Assembly: GCA_964648215.1 (NCBI GenBank)
Contig: CAZYMF010000219.1
Location: forward strand, 1-7,801
Source of the DNA: CAZYMF01 sp964648215
Lineage (GTDB): Bacteria; Desulfobacterota; Binatia; HRBIN30; JACQVA1
Length of the DNA stretch: 7,801 nucleotides
Direction of reading: 5' to 3'
Part shown: positions 1-6,062 of the stretch, one piece after another
How positions within the stretch are numbered: position 1 is the first letter of the stretch
Layout of the letters: each line of letters opens with the position of its first letter
Made by a program: the position numbers and the translations under genes
The notes under the pieces: generated by a model
The model's input: the letters and a program-made list of their open reading frames with translations, nothing else
Databases searched by the model: none
Told to the model about the DNA's origin: nothing

Positions 1-396
1 CTGGAAGTAGCGCACGGGCCGCAGGCAGACGTAGAGATCCAGCATCTGGCGCAGGGCCACGTTGAGCGAACGGATGCCGCCGCCGACGGGGGTGGTCAGC
101 GGGCCCTTGATGCCCACGAGCAGGTCCCTGAACGCCGCCACCGTCTCGTCCGGCAGCCAGTTGCCGGTGCGGTTGAACGCCTTCTCCCCGGCCAACACCT
201 CCATCCACACGATACGGCGCTTGCCGCCGTAGGCCTTCTGCACGGCGGCGTCGAAGACGGTCTGGCTGGCGCGCCAGATGTCCGGGCCGGTGCCGTCGCC
301 TTCGATGAACGGGAGGATCGGGTTGTCAGGGACCTGCAGCTTGCCCTGGCGCATCTGGATGCGCTCGCCGCCGGGGGGAAGTTTGACTTCTGCCAT
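1..396 (-). CDS. icd: NADP-dependent isocitrate dehydrogenase, N-terminal 132 residues (partial)
   Basis: TCA-cycle enzyme that oxidatively decarboxylates isocitrate to 2-oxoglutarate with reduction of NADP+, in the cytoplasm. The 132 visible codons match the E. coli-type Icd N-terminus from memory: a short lead, then PENP-like VPDNPILPFIEGDGTG (residues 22-37), WMEVLAGEK (64-72), and the substrate-binding stretch IKGPLTTPVGGGIRSLNVAL (96-115) followed by LDLYVCLRPVRYFQ. Ser110 in the GIRSLN motif corresponds to the serine phosphorylated by AceK in E. coli (Ser113 there). The family is about 415 residues, so roughly two thirds lies off the left edge. The ATG at 394-396 is supported by an AAGGTG ribosome-binding site 8 nt upstream. 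It is the last minus-strand gene of the left arm, 75 nt after the small exported-protein gene. No truncation or frameshift is seen in the visible part. Confidence 0.96.
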   Translation of the reverse strand, partial: MAEVKLPPGGERIQMRQGKLQVPDNPILPFIEGDGTGPDIWRASQTVFDAAVQKAYGGKRRIVWMEVLAGEKAFNRTGNWLPDETVAAFRDLLVGIKGPLTTPVGGGIRSLNVALRQMLDLYVCLRPVRYFQ

Positions 397-404
397 GGAT
401 CTCA

Positions 405-410
405 CACCTT
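405..410 (-). promoter_or_regulatory. Ribosome-binding site of icd
   Basis: On the minus strand the sequence reads AGAAGGTG, with AAGGTG ending 8 nt before the ATG of icd. This is a good Shine-Dalgarno match at normal spacing and fixes the start. The 75-nt gap holding it (397-471) also contains TTGACC on the minus strand, but no convincing -10 box at the right distance, so I do not call an icd promoter. Confidence 0.6.
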
Positions 411-471
411 CTCGATCTAGAGTCGGTCAAAACAACCGCGTCCGCGACCGTAGCGCAATCCAGGGCAAATG

Positions 472-906
472 TCAGCGTGGGGTGTCGAGCGGGGCCTCCA
501 GCCGCAAGCGCATCGTCAACGGGTGGGAAAAGTGGCGCACGAGGATGTCGGCCGTGTACTTCTCGGCCATGGCCTTGGCCACCCGATCGACGTAGTCGGG
601 GGCCTCGGTGGCGCGGACGTGGTCGAAGCGACGGCCGCCCACCTCGACCGGCAGGTAGCGGCCGCCGACGTTGCTGCGCATGCGCTCCGCCGCCTTCGTC
701 CCCAGGCGCACGTAGACGTCCTCGTCGAGGACCACCAGCCACACCGGGAAGCAGTATTCGCTTTCCCCGGGGCTGGTGGTGCACAGCTCGAGCGTGTCCA
801 CGTCCTTCCACTCGTTCGGCGCCCACCCGGGGCCGTAGCGCTGCGCCAGCGCAGCGCCCGCGAGCCCGAGCACCGCCACCCACAGAGACCAGGAACGGAT
901 CGACAT
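472..906 (-). CDS. Small exported protein of unknown function, possible split-barrel (DUF2255-like) fold
   Basis: A 144-residue protein I do not recognise by name. Residues 1-21 look like a Sec signal peptide: short basic start (MSIR), hydrophobic core (residues 5-20, WSLWVAVLGLAGAAL) and an AxA-type site (ALA/Q, after residue 21). The mature part would be about 123 residues. It has exactly two cysteines (Cys42 and Cys52), which could form a disulfide outside the cytoplasm. The stretch PVWLVVLDEDVYVRLG (54-69), then a helix-like AAERM and VEVGGRRFDHV, resembles the strand order of FMN-binding split-barrel proteins of the DUF2255/nitroreductase-like type. That is a faint similarity from memory, and those proteins are usually cytoplasmic. 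The ATG at 904-906 is preceded by a purine-rich AAGGGGGGAAGG run that could serve as ribosome-binding site. It lies between the CoA-transferase (87-nt gap) and icd (75-nt gap) on the same strand, which gives no clear functional hint. Confidence 0.75.
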   Translation of the reverse strand: MSIRSWSLWVAVLGLAGAALAQRYGPGWAPNEWKDVDTLELCTTSPGESEYCFPVWLVVLDEDVYVRLGTKAAERMRSNVGGRYLPVEVGGRRFDHVRATEAPDYVDRVAKAMAEKYTADILVRHFSHPLTMRLRLEAPLDTPR

Positions 907-976
907 CGCCTTCCCCCCTTCTCGCCCCGTGGCGAAGCTGCCCCTGCTTAGTCCACTCCGTCGAATGGGGTCAAAC

Positions 977-990
977 CCGGACTTGTCCGG
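977..990 (-). terminator. Small hairpin just after the CoA-transferase stop codon
   Basis: CCGGAC and GTCCGG form an inverted repeat separated by two bases, so realistically a 5-bp stem with a 4-base loop. It starts 3 nt downstream of the CoA-transferase stop on the minus strand. Only three T residues follow, so it is a poor intrinsic terminator and may be chance in GC-rich DNA. If it works, it would partly uncouple the CoA-transferase from the exported-protein gene. Confidence 0.25.
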
Positions 991-993
991 CCC

Positions 994-2220
994 TCACCCG
1001 GCGGCGAGGCGGTCGCGCCACTCCGGATGGGCGATGGCGATCAGCGCCTCGGCGCGCTGGCGCAGCGTCTTGCCGCGCAGCCGCGCGGCTCCGTACTCGG
1101 TGACCACGTAGTCGGCGCAGAAGCGCGGGATCGTCACCGGGGTCGTGGCGCCCAGAGCGCGCACGATCTTCGAGCGCGCGCCGTTCTCGGTCGTCGACGG
1201 CAAGGCGATGATCGACGCCCCGCCCGGCGAGTACTCGGCGCCTTCGACGAAATCGAGGCTGCCGCCGACACCGCTGACCTGCAGGCCGTCGATGGTCTCC
1301 CCGTTTACCTGCCCGTGCAGATCGACCTCGATCGCCGAGTTCACCGACACGAAGCGCGGCAGCTTGGCCAGCTCGATCAGGTTGTGGGTCACGCCCACCG
1401 GGTGGATCTCCACCTGCTCGCTGCGTCCGGCGAGCTCGTACAGAGCCGGCGTGCCCGCCAGCTCCCCCGTCACCACGCGCGCCCGATGGCGGCTGCGGCC
1501 GACGAACTCGATCAGCCCGTCGGTCAACATTCCGGAGTGAATGTTGACGTCGCGGATCTCGTGCAGCCGGCGCAGCACCGCGTCGGGGATGGCGCCGACG
1601 CCGAACTGCACCCAGGCCCCCGCCGGAATCAGGCCGAGGACCTTCTCCACGATCCGCTCGTCGCGCGCGCTGCGTCGCGGCGTGCGGTACTCGCCCAGCG
1701 GCAGCGACGACTCCACTCCCAGGTCGATGGCCTCGACCGGGATCACGGTCGGACCACGGGTCCAGGGCATGTTGGCGTTCAGCTCGGCGATCACCAGCGA
1801 CGCGCTGTCGATCAGGTCGCGATAGAGACTGACGGAAATCCCGAGGCTGACCTCGGCGCCTCGGGGCGGGGTCGTCTGGATCACGACCACGTCCGGAACC
1901 ACCATGCCCGATCTCGAGACGACCCGCGTCACGTCGCGAAAGCGCAGCGGCAGCACGTCGATCAACCCCGCGCGCGCCTGCCCCCGCAGCTTGGCCGAGG
2001 CCTGCCAGGTGACGTAGCGAAAGTGCTCGCCCAGCCCGCGCTGGAGAAACGGGTAGTCGCCGAACTGCAGGCCGGAATAGAGCGTGAGGTCCTTGAACCC
2101 GTCCTGCTCCTCCTGGAAGGCTCGGTAGAACGCGGTAGGCTCGACGCATCCGTGCGGCAGCACCACGCGTGCCCCGTCGGGAATGGCATGAACGGCCTCG
2201 GCGGCCGAGACGACCCTCAT
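994..2220 (-). CDS. Acetyl-CoA hydrolase/transferase family protein (4-hydroxybutyrate CoA-transferase-like), catalytic Glu replaced by Gly
   Basis: A 408-residue family-1 CoA-transferase homologue. Characterised relatives move CoA between an acyl-CoA and a free acid in the cytoplasm. Diagnostic segments in order: SAAEAVHAIPDGARVVLPHG (residues 5-24), NANMPWTRG mid N-domain, FGVGAIPDAVL (206-216), VNIHSGMLTDGLIEFV (from 225), VNSAIEVDLHGQVNGETI (Glu at 298), GVGGSLDFVEGAEYSPGG (from 317), SIIALPSTTENG, and DYVVTEYGAARLRGK (370-384) followed by AHPEWRDRL. In Clostridium aminobutyricum AbfT the catalytic Glu238 lies, as I recall it, in IHSEM; here that position is Gly230. The protein may be a non-transferase homologue, or the alignment from memory may mislead. 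The frame stays open far upstream over the antisense of ygfZ. I chose the ATG at 2218-2220 because homology begins right after it, although no Shine-Dalgarno is visible. It is divergent from ygfZ. Confidence 0.9.
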   Translation of the reverse strand: MRVVSAAEAVHAIPDGARVVLPHGCVEPTAFYRAFQEEQDGFKDLTLYSGLQFGDYPFLQRGLGEHFRYVTWQASAKLRGQARAGLIDVLPLRFRDVTRVVSRSGMVVPDVVVIQTTPPRGAEVSLGISVSLYRDLIDSASLVIAELNANMPWTRGPTVIPVEAIDLGVESSLPLGEYRTPRRSARDERIVEKVLGLIPAGAWVQFGVGAIPDAVLRRLHEIRDVNIHSGMLTDGLIEFVGRSRHRARVVTGELAGTPALYELAGRSEQVEIHPVGVTHNLIELAKLPRFVSVNSAIEVDLHGQVNGETIDGLQVSGVGGSLDFVEGAEYSPGGASIIALPSTTENGARSKIVRALGATTPVTIPRFCADYVVTEYGAARLRGKTLRQRAEALIAIAHPEWRDRLAAG

Positions 2221-2325
2221 GGCCGGCGGATGATACCCGCTGTCCACCCGGGCGCAAACGCGGCGCCACCGGAAGGGCGCCTTTTCCCGTGTCCCGCTTT
2301 TTGTTACGTAGCTCTCCTTCGATCC
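2221..2325. promoter_or_regulatory. Divergent intergenic region between the CoA-transferase and ygfZ-like genes
   Basis: This 105-bp gap must carry start signals for both arms. On the minus strand, TATCAT (2230-2235) resembles a -10 box and has a weak -35-like TTTGCG 17 bp upstream (2253-2258). Used as a promoter, it would start transcription within a few bases of the CoA-transferase ATG, fitting the absence of a ribosome-binding site there. An imperfect dyad around GGCGCC (about 2271-2286) and T-runs near 2282 and 2298 sit toward the ygfZ side. I see no clear plus-strand -10/-35 pair and no clear Shine-Dalgarno before the ygfZ ATG. Confidence 0.4.
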
Positions 2326-3414
2326 ATGGGCTGGGCCGACCTCGATACCGCGCAGCGGTTGGCGGGCGCAAAGCTGGTAGATTTCCAGGGCGTCCTTCTG
2401 CCGCGCACCTTCACGACTCTCGCCGCCGAGTGCCGCGCCGTGCGCCACCAGGTCGGCCTGCTCGACGGCCGCAACCGGCGGCTGCTGTCGCTGGTCGGCG
2501 GCGACCGCACCACCTTCCTCCAGGGCATGATCTCCAACGACGTCGCCCAGCTCGCCGCGGGACGAGGAACCTACGCCGCGTTGCTCACCGTGCAGGGCAA
2601 GCTGGTGTGCGACCTCTACGTCTACGTCCTCGACGACCGGGTGCTGCTCGACGTGCCGTCGGCGCGCCAGGACGCGGTGCGGGCCGCGCTCGAGCGCTAC
2701 ATCATCGCCGACGACGTCGAGTTCGAGGACCTCGACATCGAGCCGCTGCTGGCCCTCGAAGGGCCGCGGGCCGCGGCGCTGCTGGCCGAGGTGGCGCAGG
2801 CGCGCGTCGACGACCTGCTGCAATACGCGCATCGGGAAATCGTCCTCTACGGGCAGCGCCTGCGCTGCGTCGCCGTCGCTCAGACCGGCGAGCGGGGCTT
2901 CCGCCTGTGCGGCAACCCGCATGCCGTCGCCGACCTCTGGCAGCGCCTGACCGCGGCCGGCGCCACCCCGGTGGGTCTGGACGCCCTCGACGTTCTGCGC
3001 CTCGAAGCCGGCATCCCCTGGTACGGGCCCGACATGGACGAGGACACCCTGGTCATGGAGATCGGCATCGAGGAAGCGCTCAGCTTCTCCAAGGGATGCT
3101 ACCTCGGCCAGGAGGTGGTCGAACGCGTGGCGGCGCGCGGACACGTGAACCGCAAGCTCTGCGGTCTCGACGTCGCCAGCTCGACGTTGCCCCCGGCCGG
3201 CACCACCCTCAGCCGCGACGGAGAGGAGGTCGGCGCGATCACCAGCGCCGCCTGGTCCCCCGTCCTCGGGCGCATCATCGCGCTCGGCTACGTTCACCGC
3301 AGCGCCTTCACCCCGGCAACCGAGCTCAAGGCCCGCGTCGGAGCGGAGGAGATCTCGGTCACTGTCACGGAGCGCCCCGTTTATCACTTGCCTGCGATTG
3401 CAGACTTGAAGTAA
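2326..3414 (+). CDS. ygfZ: YgfZ/GcvT-type folate-binding protein
   Basis: A 362-residue member of the YgfZ branch of the aminomethyltransferase (GcvT) family. E. coli YgfZ binds tetrahydrofolate and helps make or repair certain iron-sulfur enzymes in the cytoplasm; it is not a glycine-cleavage enzyme. The signature K-G-C-Y-x-G-Q-E is complete at residues 256-263 (KGCYLGQE), with the family cysteine at Cys258. Other family segments are FLQGMISNDV (near residue 65), a QGKLVCDLYVY stretch (near 90), DALDVLRLEAGIPWYGPDMD (222-241), and a C-terminal barrel domain with GAITSAAWSPVLGRIIALGY. The length is close to the usual 325-370. The ATG at 2326 was chosen because an upstream in-frame extension is antisense to the CoA-transferase. 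It is the first gene of the rightward cluster, 30 nt before a desulforedoxin-like gene. The exact iron-sulfur client cannot be told from here. Confidence 0.92.
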   Translation: MGWADLDTAQRLAGAKLVDFQGVLLPRTFTTLAAECRAVRHQVGLLDGRNRRLLSLVGGDRTTFLQGMISNDVAQLAAGRGTYAALLTVQGKLVCDLYVYVLDDRVLLDVPSARQDAVRAALERYIIADDVEFEDLDIEPLLALEGPRAAALLAEVAQARVDDLLQYAHREIVLYGQRLRCVAVAQTGERGFRLCGNPHAVADLWQRLTAAGATPVGLDALDVLRLEAGIPWYGPDMDEDTLVMEIGIEEALSFSKGCYLGQEVVERVAARGHVNRKLCGLDVASSTLPPAGTTLSRDGEEVGAITSAAWSPVLGRIIALGYVHRSAFTPATELKARVGAEEISVTVTERPVYHLPAIADLK

Positions 3415-3430
3415 CACACAAAGAAGGAAG

Positions 3431-3436
3431 AGGAGG
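3431..3436 (+). promoter_or_regulatory. Strong ribosome-binding site of the first desulforedoxin-like gene
   Basis: A perfect AGGAGG lies 8 nt before the ATG at 3445, in an A-rich leader unusual for this GC-rich DNA. It is one of the two best Shine-Dalgarno matches in the window (the other precedes the synthetase) and has better spacing, suggesting the small protein is translated strongly relative to its neighbours. Confidence 0.8.
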
Positions 3437-3444
3437 TTTCAAAA

Positions 3445-3588
3445 ATGGCCAATCAACTCGGCAAACGCTACCTGTGCGACGCCTGCGGCACCGAGGTGCT
3501 GTGCAACAAGCCCGGCGCCGGCGCGGTGATGTGCTGCGACCAGGAGATGAAGATCAAGGAAGCCAAGCCGCTGCCGTCGAGCGACTGA
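3445..3588 (+). CDS. Desulforedoxin-like Cys4 mini-protein, copy 1
   Basis: A 47-residue protein with the desulforedoxin cysteine pattern: Cys11-x2-Cys14 and adjacent Cys30-Cys31, followed by DQEM as in the GEDM-type ending of desulforedoxin. In Desulfovibrio the 36-residue desulforedoxin is a homodimer in which each chain binds one iron by four cysteines; the same fold is the N-terminal domain of desulfoferrodoxin. An electron-transfer role, or a simple metal-binding one, is inferred. This copy has an extra Cys20 and a C-terminal tail of about eight residues (AKPLPSSD) absent from copy 2. By hand alignment it shares 21 of 39 positions with copy 2 at 6896-7015. There is no superoxide-reductase domain, so it is not a full desulfoferrodoxin. 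It lies 30 nt after ygfZ and 82 nt before the first crotonase; that 82-nt gap shows nothing beyond GC-rich sequence. Confidence 0.88.
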   Translation: MANQLGKRYLCDACGTEVLCNKPGAGAVMCCDQEMKIKEAKPLPSSD

Positions 3589-3670
3589 GGAGCCCCGCGC
3601 CGCGCCTGCGCTCGCCTCGCCGACGGCGCCGGGTGGGAGGCACGCGCGGCCCGATCCGCCTATCGATCCG

Positions 3671-4420
3671 ATGACCGCCTCCGCCACCGCGGCGCCGGCC
3701 GTTCTCTACGACAAGGACGGCGGCGTGGCGACCGTGTCCCTGAACCGCCCGCGCGTTCTCAACGCTTACAACGTCGAGATGCGCGACGCTCTCCACGGGG
3801 TGCTGACGGCGGTGCGCGACGATCCCGAGGTGCGGGTGATGGTGCTGCGCGGCAATGGACCCGCCTTCTCCACCGGCGGCGACGTCGCCGAGTTCGGCAG
3901 CGCCCCCTCGCCGGTCGCGGCCCGGACCGCGCGCTGGCAGCGAGACGTCTGGGGCACGTTGAAGGCGCTGCCCCAGACGACCATCGCCGCCGTCCACGGC
4001 TACGCCGTCGGCGGCGGCTTCGAGATGGCGCTGCTCTGCGATCTCTGCATCGCCGCCGACGACGCCCGCTTCGCCCTGCCGGAGACCGGCCTGGGAATGA
4101 TTCCGGGCGTCGCCGGGACGCAAACCGCGACCCGTCTGCTCGGCCTCGGCCGCGCTTTCGACCTCGTGCTCACCGGACGCACGCTCGACGCCCGCGCGGC
4201 GCTGCGGCTCGGCCTGGTCGCGCGCGTCGTGCCGCGATCCCGGCTGCGCGCCAGCGCCGCCGCGCTGGCCCGGCGGCTGGCCCGCCGCGACGCCGCGCTG
4301 CTCGCCGACGTCAAGCGGGCCGTGGACCGTGGGCTGGATCTGCCCCTCGCCGAGGGCCTGGAGCTCGAGACCCGGCTGGCACGACGGCGGCGGCGCGCCG
4401 TCGTTGACAGCTCGCACTAG
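3671..4420 (+). CDS. Enoyl-CoA hydratase/isomerase (crotonase) 1, short C-terminus
   Basis: A 249-residue crotonase-fold protein, probably hydrating trans-2-enoyl-CoA to 3-hydroxyacyl-CoA in the cytoplasm. Motifs in order: VATVSLNRPRVLNAY (19-33), the CoA/oxyanion loop AFSTGGD (65-71), IAAVHGYAVGGGFEMALLCD (about 104-123) and FALPETGLGMIPGVAGTQ (134-151). Both catalytic glutamates of rat-type hydratase (Glu144 and Glu164) appear present as Glu118 and Glu138, with the same spacing of 20. The C-terminus is odd: after LELETRLA it reads as an arginine run plus AVVDSSH and stops, lacking the usual segment ending EGxxAFLEKRxP, which crotonase 2 retains. I could not restore that ending in the other two frames, so it looks like a real loss rather than a simple frameshift. 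The ATG at 3671 has no clear Shine-Dalgarno. Substrate is unknown. Confidence 0.9.
   Translation: MTASATAAPAVLYDKDGGVATVSLNRPRVLNAYNVEMRDALHGVLTAVRDDPEVRVMVLRGNGPAFSTGGDVAEFGSAPSPVAARTARWQRDVWGTLKALPQTTIAAVHGYAVGGGFEMALLCDLCIAADDARFALPETGLGMIPGVAGTQTATRLLGLGRAFDLVLTGRTLDARAALRLGLVARVVPRSRLRASAAALARRLARRDAALLADVKRAVDRGLDLPLAEGLELETRLARRRRRAVVDSSH
4381..4404 (+). repeat. GC-rich 9-bp perfect inverted repeat at the 3' end of crotonase 1
   Basis: ACGACGGCG (4381-4389) and CGCCGTCGT (4396-4404) are exact reverse complements around a 6-base loop, giving a stable hairpin over the last codons of crotonase 1, where the protein turns into an arginine run. No T-tract follows, so it is not a typical intrinsic terminator. 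It could affect mRNA decay or polymerase pausing ahead of the synthetase gene, or mark the point of a past deletion. Confidence 0.5.
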
Positions 4421-4479
4421 AACCTGCGAGCTTGCCGCCGGCAACCAGGCACGGCAGCAGACGCCGTCCGACCCTGCAC

Positions 4480-4485
4480 AGGAGG
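4480..4485 (+). promoter_or_regulatory. Ribosome-binding site that fixes the GTG start of the acyl-CoA synthetase
   Basis: A perfect AGGAGG sits 4 nt before GTG at 4490-4492. The spacing is slightly short but the match is full. The next in-frame ATG codons, about 11 residues downstream, have no such site, so GTG is the likely start. Confidence 0.7.
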
Positions 4486-4489
4486 ACCC

Positions 4490-6058
4490 GTGAACACTTC
4501 CAACTTCGTCAGCATCCCGGCGATGATGTTTGCCGACCAGGAGATCCTGGTCTTCGAGGATTGCCGCCGCACCTACGGCGAGCTGTGGGAACGGATTCAG
4601 CGCCTGGCCAACGCCCTCGACGGCGTCGGCGTGCGTCGCGGCGATCGGGTGGCCGTGCTGCAGACCAACTCCGCCCACTACGTCGAGACCTACTTCGCCA
4701 CGGCGGCGCTCGGCGCGGTCTTCATTCCCGTGAACTACCGCGCCAAGCTGCCCGAGCTCGAGTACATGCTGGCGGCCGCCAACACCAAGGTGGTGCTGGC
4801 CGGCGACCGCTACGTCGACTCGCTGCGGCGGATCCTCCCCCAGCTGCCGACGGTCGAGACGCGCATCGCCCTGGAGAGCGAGCACGACGGATTCACTTCC
4901 ATCGAGACGCTGATCGCCGGGGCCGGCCCCGAGCTCGACGATCGCGAGATTGACGACGACGACACGACGATCCTCATGTACACCAGCGGCACCACCGCCC
5001 GTCCCAAGGGCGTGATGCTGACCTACAACGACTTCACCGCCTACGTCACCAACAACGTCGAGCTCGCCGACGGCACGCCGCGCGGCGCCTCGCTGGTGTG
5101 CGTGCCGCTCTACCACATCGCCGGCGCCACCAACATCATGACCAACCTGTTCACCGGCCGTAAGCTCGTCCTCCTGCGCCAGTTCGACGCCGGCGAGTGG
5201 CTGCGGACCGTCGAGCGCGAGCAGGTCACGCACGCCTTCGTCGTGCCGACGATGATGAAGCAGCTCATCGACCACCCCGACTTCGGCAAGCGCGACCTCT
5301 CCAGCCTGCAGAACGTCTCGTACGGCGGCGCGGCGATGCCCTTCCCGGTGATCCGGCGGGCGCTCGAGCAGTTCCCCAAGACGGTGGGCTTCGTCAACGC
5401 CTTCGGGCAGACCGAGACCACCTCGACCCTCACGGTGCTCGGCCCCGACGACCACCGCCTCGACGGCTCGCCGGCAGAGATCGAGCAGCGCCTCAAGCGC
5501 CTGGTGTCGATCGGCCGGCCGTTGCCCGACGTCGAGGTCAAGGTCGTCGACGACGACGGCGGCGAGCTGGCCCGCGGCGAGATCGGCGAGCTGTGGGTGC
5601 GCACCTCGCGCGTCATGAAGGGCTACGCCGCCACCGCCGGGGAGAAGGCGGCGTCGCCGCTGCTCGCCGACGGCTGGCTGCCGACGCGCGACATGGGCTG
5701 GATCGACGAGGAAGGCTACATCTTCCTCGCCGGGCGCAAGGACGACATGATCATCCGCGGCGGCGAGAACATCGCGCCGGCGGAGATCGAGGCCGTGCTC
5801 TACTCCCATCCGAGCATCGACGAGGCCACGGTGATCGGCATTCCCGACGTCGAGTGGGGTCAGCGGGTGTGCGCCGTGGTCGTCCCGCGACCCGGCGTGA
5901 CGCTGACCGAAAAGGACATCGTCGACTTCTGCCAGCAGCGCCTGGCCAGCTTCAAGAAGCCGGAGATCATCCACTTCCTGCCCGAGCTGCCCAAGAACCC
6001 CCTGGGAAAGATCCTCAAGAAGGATCTGCGCGCCCAGTTTGCCGGCGCGACGCCGTGA
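4490..6058 (+). CDS. AMP-forming acyl-CoA synthetase (fatty-acid/carboxylic-acid CoA ligase)
   Basis: A 522-residue ANL-superfamily ligase that activates a carboxylic acid with ATP to an acyl-adenylate and then to the CoA thioester, in the cytoplasm or at the membrane face. All core motifs are intact: the phosphate loop YTSGTTARPKGVM (164-176), A5-like AFGQTETTS (304-312), the ribose-binding Asp401 in TRDMGW, the hinge and C-domain region GYIFLAGRKDDMIIRGGENI (about residues 409-428), and the adenylation lysine Lys507 in NPLGKILKKDLR. Length is normal for medium/long-chain or aromatic-acid ligases, and no transmembrane segment is seen. It starts with GTG. It follows crotonase 1 by 69 nt and is followed by crotonase 2 after only 4 nt, so it almost certainly shares an mRNA with the latter. 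It probably supplies the acyl-CoA used by the surrounding hydratases. Chain length and substrate class cannot be read from these motifs. Confidence 0.95.
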   Translation: MNTSNFVSIPAMMFADQEILVFEDCRRTYGELWERIQRLANALDGVGVRRGDRVAVLQTNSAHYVETYFATAALGAVFIPVNYRAKLPELEYMLAAANTKVVLAGDRYVDSLRRILPQLPTVETRIALESEHDGFTSIETLIAGAGPELDDREIDDDDTTILMYTSGTTARPKGVMLTYNDFTAYVTNNVELADGTPRGASLVCVPLYHIAGATNIMTNLFTGRKLVLLRQFDAGEWLRTVEREQVTHAFVVPTMMKQLIDHPDFGKRDLSSLQNVSYGGAAMPFPVIRRALEQFPKTVGFVNAFGQTETTSTLTVLGPDDHRLDGSPAEIEQRLKRLVSIGRPLPDVEVKVVDDDGGELARGEIGELWVRTSRVMKGYAATAGEKAASPLLADGWLPTRDMGWIDEEGYIFLAGRKDDMIIRGGENIAPAEIEAVLYSHPSIDEATVIGIPDVEWGQRVCAVVVPRPGVTLTEKDIVDFCQQRLASFKKPEIIHFLPELPKNPLGKILKKDLRAQFAGATP

Positions 6059-6062
6059 GCCG

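Noticed and set aside
2271..2305. GC-rich dyad followed by T-runs, terminator-like
   Set aside because: It lies between two divergent genes with nothing to terminate on the plus strand, and the stem depends on G-T pairs. More likely chance or part of the promoter region.
1027..2325. Upstream extension of the ygfZ frame on the plus strand
   Set aside because: It is antisense to the CoA-transferase, and the YgfZ family starts at about 2326.
2221..3417. Upstream extension of the CoA-transferase frame on the minus strand (about 400 more codons)
   Set aside because: It is antisense to the ygfZ-like gene, and family homology begins only after the ATG at 2220.
4432..4444. Short TTGCC/GGCAA hairpin between crotonase 1 and the synthetase
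   Set aside because: Only a 5-bp stem with a 3-base loop and no T-tract; expected by chance in such sequence.
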